Source: Jackrogersella multiformis
Taxonomy: Eukaryota > Ascomycota > Sordariomycetes > Xylariales > Hypoxylaceae
Direction of reading: 5' to 3'
Length of the DNA stretch: 64,000 nucleotides
NCBI GenBank assembly: GCA_902806575.1
Contig: CADCXD010000005.1
Location: forward strand, 1,178,001 to 1,242,000
Each line of letters begins with the position of its first letter. Position 1 is the stretch's first letter. Made by a program: the position numbers and the translations under genes. Shown here one piece after another: positions 45,772-57,057 of this stretch. Under the pieces are notes generated by a model that did no database searches, was not told the DNA's origin, and saw only the letters and a program-made list of their open reading frames with translations.

Positions 45772-48365
45772 TTACAACTCACCTATCTCGGCTTGACCCT
45801 CGGTCATGTCCGCCATCAATGCTTGCTCGACGTTAATGTCTACAGGAGCTGTTTCATCTAAAAATTTCAGGCCCTCCGATGCTCTTCCTCCACAAGCTCT
45901 CTCCAACGCGAGGAACGCAAAATGGCCTCCTACTACCGGGCGAGCCATGAAATTGGGCCCAGGAAACCCTCCTTCGCCTTCCGTCTCGTAAAGGTCCGTC
46001 AGTGGCCGATCTAGACACGGGATTCTGATTAGACATAGCTCTCCAAACCAAAGATAGGTATGAGGGGACTTGTACATACCAGTTACAGTCTCGTTGACCC
46101 ACGTCGCAACGTGCTGTAAAATTTGGCTTCGCACCTTCTTGCTTGTCACAGCAGCCGCGAAGAACTCCCAGTCACTCTTCGTATACAAATGACGGCTATC
46201 TAGTGGGAGGCCGTATCTCTGAAGCACTGCATGATACCAGTCACTTTGCATCTGGTAGATTTTGTCCGGAATGAATGGCGACTTTATATTTGTCTTAGAT
46301 CCAACAGTTATAGGCTGTTGCTCTGAGCTCCGGGATTTACTTGGTCCCAGCAAGGATGACGTATTTGCAGGTAGGTGGAAGCAAAGTAGTGCATCGGCAA
46401 AAATGTTGTAGAGGGTTGTCCATGATCCGTACCAGGTATACGCTAGCTTTGCATGCGTTTTATCTCTGGACAGCCCATATTCCTGCCACTTGTCAATGTA
46501 TTCGTCAGCTACATTGCTATACCACTTGGACTCAGCCTTCTCGCCGACGACGTTAGCAATCTCACTCATGGCCTTGATACCAATGATGCCCTTTAGTGCC
46601 AAATTCGTCTGGTTGGCCAGCCAGCCAGCAAAATCATCGGTGCAGAGTTGATTAGCAGGGATGAGCGATTCTCGGACAAGGTAGCCTGTCCACTGCTTCC
46701 AGAGCTTGTACGAGCGCTTTACCCATTTGGCTGCCGCCTTCTCGCCGGTCGTGCCCATCTCTTCCCAGGTACGATCCATTCCGTATAAGTCGACTAGAGA
46801 TGAGCGCTTTGTAGACTCCAAGTTCAGAGATAAAGCTTCCTGTGGTGCCGTTCGGACAAACGCGGGCTGCGTATCGTCCCTGAGGGCGTTAACTAGGGCA
46901 AGGCCCATGATTAACATATCGCCGCACTCCTCAACAGGCATATATTCGTCGAGCCCATCACTGTGTCCAGTTGCGTTTGGAAAGTGAGTCCCAAGGTCGT
47001 GCATGCTATAATCGTTGGGATACTGTCCACTCAGTTGATGTTCCAGGAGAGGCTCTAATAAATATGCCAGCCATTGCGGGTTGGTGTATAAGAAAAACGG
47101 AAATGCCGGGAAAATAACATCGACAGTCTGGAAATTCCCATTCGATGAGATCTCTTTGAGGAAAATAATGGGGCTGTCTGGAGTCCCGGAAAATTGAGTC
47201 GCACCTAACACTTGGCGAGCCGACAATGCCGCGATATCTTGATAATCCTGAGAGCCCGAAGCATACGCATCCTTGGCAAGCTGTTCGGAGTAGTTGCTAG
47301 CAATATAGACGGCCGTGTCATAGTCGTCGTAATGGTACTGTAGCATTTCTTGAGTAGTGGAGAAATATGAAGCCCATAAGGGTCGCATCAAGGTCAAGCC
47401 TCTGGCCGAGGCGAACTGGACGACAGGATCCTGAGTCAAGGCAAAGGTAAAAAGAACACTGTCCTTAGTGACTCCGAGCGAGTTTTTCGATCCCTTGCTA
47501 AGCTTAAAAGTCTTAGAAAAGGCGAAGATAGGTTCGTCTTCAAAGATTCCGCGATAGGAATCATCAACCTTGTTTTTCAATGACCCATGTTCGGCAAACT
47601 GACGACGTATATAATTTGATTCTCCAGATTGATGCTCGACGTCGGCTGGGGCAGAAATATGGATAGTTCCCCATTCAGCGTGATCAAAAAACTCGGTTAA
47701 AAGTTGCTCATGACGACGGGTGATACTCCATGTCTTGATAGGGGTTCTCGCACTGTTACTATTTTCAGTTCGAGCGAGCGTCCACTCAATCTTATTATCT
47801 CGATTGCCGCTGACCCATTCTCCATTTATGTCGACATAGAGGCTTACATCGGTCGAGCCTTCGACAATGCAAGTTAGATATCCCGCTGGTAGGGACTGTC
47901 TAAAGGTCGATGTGGGCGTGATAGGAGACAAGAACGAAAGAGTAATCCTCACGTCGGAACCTGGGATGGTATATGTGAGGTTCGTGGTAGAAGCGTCAAA
48001 GGTAGCACCATCATACTGAGGGAAAGAGACTGTGTAACTAATCCATACAAAATCAGCCCAAGAAACGCCTAAGAGAGGGATTATGAGGCCATTCACCTGG
48101 AAGAGTGCCTCAAGAAATCTTGAGAGCGACCTAGCAGAGGGTAAACCGTATTGTTCTCAGGCACCGCGGCCATTATGGCAAAGCCAACAGTACTACCGGT
48201 CCAAAATATTGGCCAATTCTCCCACGGGGCATCTCTCGAATGCGAAAACCAGAAACTCAAATATGGATTTCGTACTATCAACGGCAGCACAGGAGGTGTC
48301 AAGGTTGAAGCATTGGCGAGGGCCATAAAGACAGCCACCAGGGCCGGCCAGAGACACAGCCTCAT
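45772..48365 (-). CDS. Secreted glutaminase A-like protein (DUF5127/DUF4965/DUF1793)
   Basis: Three exons, complement(45772..46010, 46080..48037 and 48097..48365), give about 821 residues. A signal peptide (MRLCLWPALVAVFMALANA) precedes the mature start STLTPPVLPLIVRNPYLSFW. The DUF5127-type N-terminal domain follows, then the GtaA core with YDDYDTAVYIASNYSE, QYPNDYSMHDLGTHFPNATG, YMPVEECGDMLIMGLALV and LAYTWYGSWTTLYNIFADAL, and last DRPLTDLYETEGEGG. GtaA-type enzymes hydrolyse L-glutamine outside the cell, and many family members remain untested. Introns are 59 and 69 bp; phases 2 and 1 fit. Reading through the second intron would insert a false Cys-containing segment. N-glycosylation sites are frequent, fitting secretion. 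The 3' end is less sure: a GTGAGT donor consensus overlaps the last two sense codons (45777-45782), so a further small exon is possible. Confidence 0.9.
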
Positions 48366-49928
48366 GACGACGGACCAAGCGGGTAATTGTTTATTTCTAA
48401 GCTAATTGAGGGTATGATATAGTAAGTAGGGGAGGGAAAATGATGATGCGATTAACTAAACATGAAGCCAAAGTATGTATGATCCTGTTCGAATACCCCG
48501 AAGATGAAAATGATACTGTACGGAGTTTCTCAATTTCCAAGAGAAAAAGGTTGACATAGAATTGGCAGATGAGATAACGATTATGTGCCAATGCGAGGTG
48601 AATGAAGTAGAATCCTTGAAGGCTTCAAAACAAGAAAACACTGAACGTTCTTACAAAAGTAGAAAGAAGAGGTGCGGGTTGCGGGCTGCGGGCAGTGAAG
48701 AACATCCAACCTTGGGAATAAACAGGACCCACCCTGCTACCTACCCCAGGTTTCGAGGGATGACGCCCGGATCTTCAACAAGCCATTAACAAGCAGGAGT
48801 GACGACACTTCTCCATAAAACTCTCCCTTTTAAGGCTTAGGAAATTCCGACAGAGGTCACCAGGGCGTGTGTCAAATTGGGGTAGGTACCCTGGATAGCT
48901 GCAAGGTCCCTTTCCTTCGCGACTGGACGAGAAGGTTGAGTTGGAGCATAGTGTACCTAGGTACCTAGGTACTGCCTAGATACTACTTACCTAGGTACCT
49001 ACATACCTAGGTAGGTAGGTACGTTACATCCATAGTACCTAGGTAGGCAGATAGGTAGGTACATAGCACTTCCACAAATGGCTCAGGTGATAATATTTAA
49101 ACGATGTCTTACAGATACTTACCACCCAGGTACCTACCTAAGTACATATGTATGAGGTAGGTAAGCTGTCATGATGGAACTCTACAGTTGCTATATATAA
49201 GACTGGCATTTTTGTTATTTCGATTATTTTTTGCTCTTCGAGATTCTATGATCTTGTTATCAACATCTAAAGCTCATCCGAAATATCACGACGTAATAAG
49301 TCACCTACCTAGGTAGGTAAACAGGATAGAAACTAACAATGGATGTCATAAAACATCCAAACACCACACTGATCAACAACATTCTTAGGACTCTGGGAAT
49401 AATTCAGCCCTAGTCGAGTCAACCGAGGAAGATATATTCCTTTCTATGGAATGACGCTCTTCAGAATCGTTCGACATGTTTATTTTCGTTCGCCGTCCCC
49501 ATTCTCTCGTAATTTGCTTAAGTAATAGTAGCCTAGCTGCCTTATTAGGTAGGTAGTAGTGGCATCCATGGATGCGAAAATAGCTTTGAAGAGACGCGAA
49601 AGCGGTATCCCTTGTGCGGGTTTTATCTACCACTTGCTGTTAACTCCGCGACCTATTGTTTTCGCTTCCATCCATACCTACCATCTTCTGTTTCATATCT
49701 ACAACTTACCTATATAAGTAGGTAGGCATCGTTCGACTCCTCGTGTCTCTAAGCCGAGGGTACGTTATCAAGCACTCGTTTGCCAACATCAAATCTCAAG
49801 GCTCGCCGATCATAGAACCTCAGATTAGGTCTTCCCCGTAACTTCAGTCACTAGATCAGGTTAATACTACCCCGCCGGCACTACACAGCAACCCTTTGAC
49901 CTTTCCACATCGTATCGAAAAAGGAATC
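48366..49928. other. Divergent promoter region with palindrome cluster
   Basis: A gap of 1.56 kb between the glutaminase and SDR genes. One of the densest TACCTAGGTA clusters in the window lies at about 48950-49160. No gene is supported. Confidence 0.65.
48955..49065. repeat. Dense TACC/GGTA palindrome cluster
   Basis: Example of the dispersed family: repeated TACC and GGTA words meet to form TACCTAGGTA and GTACCTAGGTAC joints several times in about 110 bases. Comparable clusters lie at 12640-12900, 14200-14290, 22040-22090, 22560-22640, 26125-26170, 35375-35425 and 58540-58620. Confidence 0.85.
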
Positions 49929-50743
49929 ATGGCAACTCTTGAAGGCAAAGTCTTCGCAATTACCGGCGGCGCGAGCGGGATTGGCCTTGCAACTGCAAAG
50001 ATCTTGTCTAAACGCGGTGGGATTGTCTGCATAGCCGATATAGACCCAACAGCCATCGGCAATGCGGAAGAATACTTCACAAAACTAAACGCACTCTTCA
50101 CCATTTCCAAAGTGGATGTTTCTAGGCTCGACGAGGTTAATTCTTGGATCGACAGCATCGTTCAGAAGTACGGCAGACTTGATGGTGCTGCTAACGTCGC
50201 AGGCATAATCGGAAAATATCATGGCATACGAGATGTGGCAGACCTTGATGACGACGAATGGCATAAAATTATCGCGGTCAACCTGACGGGAACCATGTAT
50301 TGCCTGAGAGCTGAACTTGGAAAAATTGTTGATGGTGGTTCTATTGTGAATGTTTCCTCTATTCACGGGCTCCAAGGTAGTCAATGGCTGAGTCCCCTAT
50401 CTAACGAAGAACACCGATATTAATCACCAGTCTAGGGTTTGCCAAATATGGAGCTTATGATGCAAGTAAGCATGGTATCATAGGCCTGACAAAGGCCGCG
50501 GCCAAAGAAAATGGAGGCCGGGAAGTTCGTGTCAATGCAGTGGCTCCAGGTGCCATATATACTCCATTGATGGAAAAGAGCTGGAAAATTCACAACCGGG
50601 CACCCGACGCACCATTCGATGATACAGCGGCTTTCCGTAGGCAAGGTACATCGGAGGAATGTGGCAACGTTATCGCTTTCTTGTTAGGTCCCGAGAGCAA
50701 ATACGTGAGTGGAGGCGTATACTCCGTTGATGGTGCAATGTAA
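49929..50743 (+). CDS. Short-chain dehydrogenase/reductase (classical SDR)
   Basis: Two exons, 49929..50376 and 50436..50743, give 251 residues, the usual length of a classical SDR. The Rossmann motif TGGASGIG (12-19) binds the cofactor. The aspartates in CIADIDP suggest NAD(H) over NADP(H). The catalytic serine is in NVSSIHG (about 143-144) and the active-site pair is Y157 and K161 (YDASK), created only after the 59-bp intron is removed (phase 1, joining HGLQ to GFAKYGAYDASK). A VNAVAPGAIYTPL stretch and the C-terminal SGGVYSVDGAM complete the fold. The substrate cannot be told from sequence. An upstream in-frame non-ATG extension exists but ATG 49929 gives the standard N-terminus. Its stop lies 22 bp from that of the convergent NAA20 gene. 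Confidence 0.92.
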
Positions 50744-50765
50744 GCAAGCAAGCAGAAATCCTCCA

Positions 50766-51413
50766 TCAAAAGACATCCTCGGGTTGAACGTCGTGATTCC
50801 TTCCGTCCTCTCTAATGTGTTTAAACGTCTTGTCCCGTGACATAGGCTTGCGCATGTCATAGGCATCCTCGCCGTGAGCGGTAGGGTCGTTGACGTTGTC
50901 GCCATAGTAATCCTTGACTACACGATAAACGCTATAACCCATGTTCTCGTAGAAGTTGATGGCCCTCGTGTTGCTTTTTCTCACGAAGAGGTCGACAAAC
51001 CAGGCGTCACCAGCCTCGGCTGCAACTTCGAGGTTCTCGGTAAGAATCTTTCCAATACCAAGGCGGCGAGCTTCAGGGGCTACCGTGAGGGCAGTGATAT
51101 GTGCATGCCATGGTAGGTAATGCTCCGAGTACTGGAAATACTCTGGAGAGCTTTCCAATTTGCCCATGACTGTATGCGAAGCATCAGAACGTTAGACCGG
51201 ATAGTTCTGAGCATTATGTATAAATCATTGGGATATTGGCTTACTGTAACCGATTATATTACCACTAGGGTCCTCGGCAACCTGAAATAGTGAGGGCCAT
51301 TTGGCGAAGTACTGAAGGTAGAAACTTAGATCGTACGTCTCAGTCAAAGGGTCGAGATTGCACTTGGAGAACTTGTCCAAGTCGTCTGGACGAAAACGCC
51401 GAAATGAAGCCAT
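50766..51413 (-). CDS. NAA20: N-alpha-acetyltransferase NatB catalytic subunit (NAA20/Nat3)
   Basis: Two exons, complement(50766..51169 and 51245..51413), give 190 residues. The start MASFRRFRPDDLDKFSKCN leads into the diagnostic NLDPLTETYDLSFYLQYF. The 75-bp intron (phase 1) joins NIIGY to IMGKLESSPEYFQY. The acetyl-CoA loop is RRLGIG (91-96), in the R/QxxGxG/A form. FVRKSNTRAINFYENMGY and YDMRKPMSRD follow, as in other NatB enzymes. NatB, with its NAA25 partner on the ribosome, acetylates N-termini starting Met-Asp, Met-Glu, Met-Asn or Met-Gln. All features of the family are present at normal length. A perfect 12-bp inverted repeat (51414-51425 and 51453-51464) sits immediately upstream of the start codon, in the likely leader. 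Confidence 0.95.
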
Positions 51414-51464
51414 GGTTATAAGTCGATATATATCTCCCTCGCTAGAATATAACGACTTATAACC
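51414..51464 (-). promoter_or_regulatory. 12-bp inverted repeat abutting the NAA20 start codon
   Basis: GGTTATAAGTCG at 51414-51425 and its exact reverse complement at 51453-51464 are separated by 27 bases. In the NAA20 transcript they could form a stem-loop whose 3' arm ends directly at the AUG. The sequence is seen; a role in translation is inference. Confidence 0.5.
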
Positions 51465-52406
51465 GTCTAGTGGTATATGCGTGCTTTATGTTGTAAAGTT
51501 GTTGGGAATCTGGTAGAGAGAGAATATATTACAAACAGGTAGAAGAGAGTAACTCATTAAAAACAACAATTATTAGGCTGTGGTCTTAAGAATCGTAACA
51601 TTCATTTCCTTACTGACTAATTCCTTATTGTCTGTCCTAGGAGGGGATGAAGTATAATAGTGTAGAGAGCAATAACGAAATATCAAACCATGGATATTAG
51701 TGGCTAAATGCTATCTTCATAGAGGTGCTGTGCCACCAAAGGCGAAGGCTATCACAATAAACCTACCTAGGTACCTAGGTACCTACCTTAGAAACTTATT
51801 TATTTATGCATTTGCGAGATGGGGCATGTGATGTGGTCTTTGCGAGAATTAAGACAGCTGGCTGTCAGATGTTACCAAGACAGGGATTGATCCATGAATG
51901 CTCTCTTCTCACATTAGGTATGTACCTAGGTAGGTAGGCTAGGTATGTACCTATTTGTACCTACCTCCCTAAAATGCGCTTAAGAGAATGGCTAACCTCC
52001 GGCACATGGTACCTTCGAACAGGTACCTAAGTATCCATTTTATTTATTATACCGGTACCTAAGGTAATAATATTCTGGCCCGTAAACTGTACTGTAACGT
52101 AATCCCGCACCAGCAGCCCAATATCAAAAAGTTTCTAGATTACAACTCACAACTTACAACTTACAACGACGCATTCAACGTACACGCTCAGTCGAGTATT
52201 ACAAACAACCACCACGCGACCAACTTCGCCTTCATAATTGATCCCTCGGCTTTTTCTTACTTGATATTTTAATTGGTTGTATTTTGCACAGTTTCCTATC
52301 CTATGGTTTAATTCGACGCGCAACCAACTCCCCTAGGCTCTTACAGTCCTATCCTTAAGTACAATTCGACAACCTATATCAAGTTCGAAGCCGTCAAATC
52401 GCAATC
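51465..52406. other. Divergent promoter region
   Basis: Gap between NAA20 and the gene at 52407. TACCTAGGTA palindromes lie at about 51765-51790 and 51915-51950. A short AACTTACAACTTACAAC repeat lies near 52150-52165. No gene is supported. Confidence 0.6.
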
Positions 52407-53640
52407 ATGCCGAGGCCGCAAACCCCAACTCACTCGCGTCATCCCTCCAGCATCGATGTTTCTTACCAGAATTTCAGTCCCGCCGTGTCCTCCAGCAGCC
52501 GGCGCCAGTCCAAATCCTCTTTCCAAGATCCTTTGACGCCCTTACGCAATAGTATGAACGAGTCTGAGCTTAATGAACTTAGCAGTGGTGGTATGGGTCA
52601 CGATAATGGACTTGGAAACTTAGCGGACGAGTTGGCAGATGCTTTGTCTGGATCTGGCGATGACGAGGAATACTACGAGGACGAAGAAGGGCCGTCCCGT
52701 CTTGGGTTCGATCAGAAGAAAGAGGACGATCGGGAGCCGGCTGATGGGATCAGAGACAGCGGAGTTGACGTGACAAGTCAATCAGGTCAACATGGGAGGA
52801 CCAAGAGCACAAGCCTGGGTATACCTTCGCCCCCTGGGCGCGGTCACCGGCGGACAGGAAGCGCGTATGATGGAAGTGAATATGGCTCTGAATCTGACCT
52901 AGACTCGCCTGGTATGCCACCGAGCTTAGTTGCTAAGATTGATGCCGTCGAGTCGCTGGCCCGAAGAGGCACGGAAAGCAACGGTGGTCCTACTGATGGT
53001 GTATTCCAACGGTTAACGGATGGACTTAAAGATCTTGGGTCACAATCTGGCGTAGAGGGGAGCACCACAAGGTGAGTGATGATATTAACATATAACCCTC
53101 TTGTATCCGCCTCTAACCAAACTGTTGGTAAACTGTAGGTTGATTACTGCCCACTCGGCCTTGGCGACGCATCTAGCACATCAGACACGACAAATCCATA
53201 ATCTCACGTTCCCTCTATTATCTCCGCTAGTGGCGCCTCCGGACCCGGATACCATTGATTCGCTATTGCCGCTACTCGCTTCAGTATCAGACGAAATGCC
53301 GCGACCTGCAACATCAGCATTCAACTCCTTGACCGCTTTGCATTCTGTAACATCGGATCTGGTACACACCCTGAACATTCTCTCGGATACCCTGCATATG
53401 TCACGGCAAACCACGACCACGGCAGCAAGGCGGTTAAGGACAGCCAAGGAGATGGTAGCGGAGATGAAACGAGAAGAAGAGCTAAGGGAGGAAGGAGAAA
53501 GGTGGCTGACACGGGGTAATTGGGGCGAGAGGCTGCAAAATCGCGAGTGTGCTGGTGTGTGCAGAGAAGTTGTTGGAGGTTTCGAAGAAGTATGTAATGG
53601 TTGGAGAGCACGTCTATTAGCTCAGGCAGAGTCGGCATAG
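52407..53640 (+). CDS. Uncharacterised protein with Ser-rich N-terminus and helical C-terminus
   Basis: Two exons, 52407..53071 and 53139..53640, give about 388 residues. The 67-bp intron (GTGAGT donor, phase 2) joins GSTTR to LITAHSALATHLAHQ. The N-terminal 180 residues are Ser/Pro/Gly-rich with an acidic run (GDDEEYYEDEEG) and several SP sites, so they are probably disordered and phosphorylated. The second half is a helical bundle: a helix with HLAHQTRQIHNLTFPLLSPL, a segment of small hydrophobic repeats, and a final charged helix (TAKEMVAEMKREEELREEGERW) ending in a Trp-rich stretch. This half looks like the conserved part. I do not recognise the family. The gene diverges from NAA20 and converges with the RGS-LOV gene. 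Confidence 0.75.
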
Positions 53641-54542
53641 AATCGACTATGATATGACGTGTCATGGAACGAGCACGTTTTCTTTGGTGCGTTTTCGACC
53701 GGAACCGACGTTGTAAATGTGTGGCTAGGCGGCCTTGTTAGCTCGGATTTTCCTTTGCCATTTCAGCATTGCGGCGGCTAAGTATTGATTGCGCTCAGAA
53801 CCTGCACATGGCGTTGGTTTGGCGTTCTGCTGGTTCTTAAGGTCACTGGAATAGACATGAAAACTTGTAGAGAATTATAGTCAAGAATATTATACATGAT
53901 GGATAAGCTCGTCCCTCCTCTCAGTGCATGACCTATTTATTCATAACCTCCAATACATAGTTATACTTTATGCGTCTTCTTTGGTGCTCCAGACTTTATC
54001 CAATTTAAGCCCATTCACTAAGTGGGATTTTAGTACGGTGTATGATTCATGTGGCGTTCATATGAAGCTCGAGGGGCTAGTCTCAATGGCTCTAGTAGCA
54101 TGTGAGTACCCAACGAACGACAGGTAAGCGATAAAGTACGAAGAGACGAATATTTACATCATATTAGTTGCATACCGACTATACATTACCTACTATATGC
54201 AATACAGTACATTGGAGCCGCAAATATCATGAGAAGATGCTCCCATGAATACAAATAGGGGTAACACATATATAAAGCTCAGAAGCAATATTTACCTATG
54301 TCTAGGTACCTAAAGCCATTACGGCAAATATAAAATCCACCTAATAAAATTCTTCAATTGTCGCTGCAGAAAAAAGAATCTGAAGACTAGAAACGAGATA
54401 TATGTTCCAGCCTTTGATATACCTGCCTAGGTAGGTTGTCTGTTAGGCAGGAGAATATCTAATTCGTCACGCGCCATAGAGAGATAACCAACCAGTCGTT
54501 TTGAGTCGAGCTGCTAGACCTTGTGTACATTGGCAGTCTTTC
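53641..54542. other. Shared 3' flank of convergent genes
   Basis: A gap of 0.9 kb between the stops of the 388-residue protein and the RGS-LOV gene. It is AT-rich, with a few TACC/GGTA palindromes. No gene is seen. Confidence 0.6.
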
Positions 54543-57057
54543 CTAATGCCCCGGAGTATCTTTGACGGGAGACAGTGGGCGATGGTCTTCAAGCTCATTG
54601 GTGGAGCTAGGAAGGCTCATGGGGTCATCGTCGAAAGGTTCCTGTCTGCTTTTACTAGAGTCCACCTGGGGCGCACCCCGGTTCCTCCTTGTCATAGCGC
54701 CTTCTCCGTCGTCGTTAACGATAATCACCATCCAAACGCCAACAGCTCCATTGATCCCAAACAGAGGTGTACAATGGATCCATCTTCCTTTGCCGTAGCT
54801 ATCCATCTTGGTCACCCAGCGGACCTTAGTAGTAATGCCACGACCATCAGCGAATGCATTGGTGATTTCTTCTCGGACGGTACGTGATCCTCCAATACGA
54901 GACATGAAGCTGCTTTGCAACATACCGGGGAACCGTAGCGAGGGCGAGGCAAATAGGACTCTCAGGTTCGGATAAGGGCGTACTATGAGGTAGTGCTCAT
55001 AGATACTGCCTAACCGGCCGCCTGATGAGACCGAGATAGTAGGTATATGATCCAAACCGGTATCCTCTGTACCTGCAGGCCTCGGCTTATGCCGACTTGA
55101 ATTACCCTCGGCGTCTTCTGTTTCCTGGTGAGTGCATTGCATAGCACCACCTACTTCTCGAACTGTTCTTAGTTCGTGAGTGCTGAACATTTCTGCGAGT
55201 TCGCGGAACTCATTCTTAGCATTCTGCCGGGCTTGTACAGCTTTGCCATTCTCTTGATCGGACGAGTCGTGTTTCCGGGAAACAAGCCGTTGAAGTGATT
55301 CGAGACCGGCACATTCCTTTGCTAGACCTGAAACGTCTACCTGAGCACCAATGTGGTATCGGACAACACCATGGTTGTCAACCAGAGGCGCAACCATCAG
55401 GAGGTTCATAAAGGGGGACCCATCACGTCGGTAGTTCAGAAAAGCCTCACAATGTTCTTTTCCAGCTTCTAGGTATTCTCTTATTCTTCTGACGCTTGAC
55501 AAGTCGGTGTATGGTCCTCGAAGAAAACGACAATTTCGGCCCAGGACGTATTCCACCCCATACTGTCGCACCTGGAGTTAGTAATTGTTGTCTTGGGGGA
55601 GGGTATTTTAGAGGGCAGCGTTCTACGATAGGCCTGTTGAATGGGTAAAGGGTAGGGAGTAGGTTTGGACCAGATATACTCACCTGTGTCATCTTATGGA
55701 ATTCTAGGACGTCATTTAGCAACAGTACAGTCAACACAAGCTTCATACTCAAATACGCACCTTTGCTAGCAAAAAGAATGGGATTGTCATGCCTGGATGG
55801 ATCCGTTAAGCAGAAAACTTCAGCTAATCCATCAGAGAGGTCTCTGAGATGGTCGGGCAATGTGTCTGCAATCCTCCTCTGAATGGTGGCACCCACTGTC
55901 TGTACCCAAGTATGAGTGATATAAGCAGGAAGGTCCTCGCTAGCTAGGATCCGAAATGCCTTACATGCATTTTCCGTCAGCGACTCATTAGTGGTTTTAG
56001 AAACAGCTTCTTGACTGAACTCTACCCCCTTGATGGGACCCAGAGACCGAGCAACAGCATTTGCATAGTGGATGGCTTTCGATGCCTTCAGGGAATCTAG
56101 ATAATAAACTAGACGAGTGACAGACTGCGGTCTGAAGACGTAAAGGAAGTTTCTAAATCTCTGAAGCAAGAGGGGATCGTCGAATATGACGTCCAGGTGA
56201 TCTGTTGAAAAGAGTGCTTCGGATCTTATCTCCAACGAATATCGAAGAACCGGGCTGTTACACGGGGCAACTAAGTCAAATGATGCTGGGTCGGTCTCTT
56301 CCTCAGCTAAAGGCTTGAGTCTGTCGTATTCTGTTGGTCTTTTGCTCTGCAAGCCGAGAATGACATCGTCGCTTCTGGGGGTAGGAGAAGAAGATGACGA
56401 GTTTTCCTTCGACTTTGTTGACTGGGACAAGACTACAGGCATTCGAGGTTAGATTCCGGTTTGTCATTCGTACAATTCTTAACAGTAAGTTACGAGTTGA
56501 GAGATTGCCGACTTTGAAAAGGAGAAAGACCGGTGAACAATAACTTTGTGGACTCTTAAGATAACAAAAGCCGGGCCAATAAGTAACTCAGGTGTACACT
56601 CACGACTGTTATTGGGGCTTGAAGGCGAACGGGTTTCAGCAGATTGAGGGTCGCCGGATGCGGTTGCGATGAAGAGTCCAGCTCGACTTCGTTCAGGATT
56701 ACTCTGAGTGCTGCCTCGCAAGTTAATTTGATCCCAGTTGATGATATAAAAGCTAGCTCACCTATTGGGACGTCTTGAATTGCCGGACTGGCTGTTCAAG
56801 AGTGATAGGTTTGCTGTTTCTGCCCATATCTTCCTAAATGTCACAGGAGACGCAACAGTTTCTGCGACAGAAGTTCCCAGGCTTGATCGTTTCCTGAGAA
56901 TTTCGTGGATATTAGCCCCATCCTCACCTCCATCATCGTCTTTCTCGAATGCCGCAAACGATCGCACACTCATCACACTCTTGCGGCTGTGGATCTCTGT
57001 CGGTGATATTGGGTGTCGCTTTTTACGTGAATCTTCGCATGTTGGTGTGCGAGGCAT
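54543..57057 (-). CDS. RGS-LOV blue-light photoreceptor
   Basis: Five exons, complement(54543..55562, 55684..55703, 55761..56432, 56604..56701 and 56762..57057), give about 701 residues. The Ser-rich N-terminus (1-190) is disordered. An RGS domain (about 205-325, starting LFSTDHLDVIFDDPLLLQRF) should speed GTP hydrolysis on G-alpha. A LOV domain (about 330-445) has the photo-adduct cysteine C373 in GRNCRFL and the flavin-contact residues N405 (NYRRDG), N415 (FMNLL) and Q436 (YHIGAQVDVS). A charged helical linker follows, then a second PAS-like fold (about 545-640) without a cysteine. This is the architecture of fungal RGS-LOV proteins such as BcLOV4 of Botrytis, which moves to the plasma membrane in blue light. 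Exon 4 has only 20 nt (E/FHKMTQ), inside the LOV core. All phases (2, 1, 1, 0) agree. R377 stands where many LOVs have Gln. Confidence 0.9.

Noticed and set aside
48955..49065. Reading the GGTA/TACC runs as interstitial telomere repeats
   Set aside because: The unit is GGTA, not TTAGGG, and copies are inverted as often as direct.
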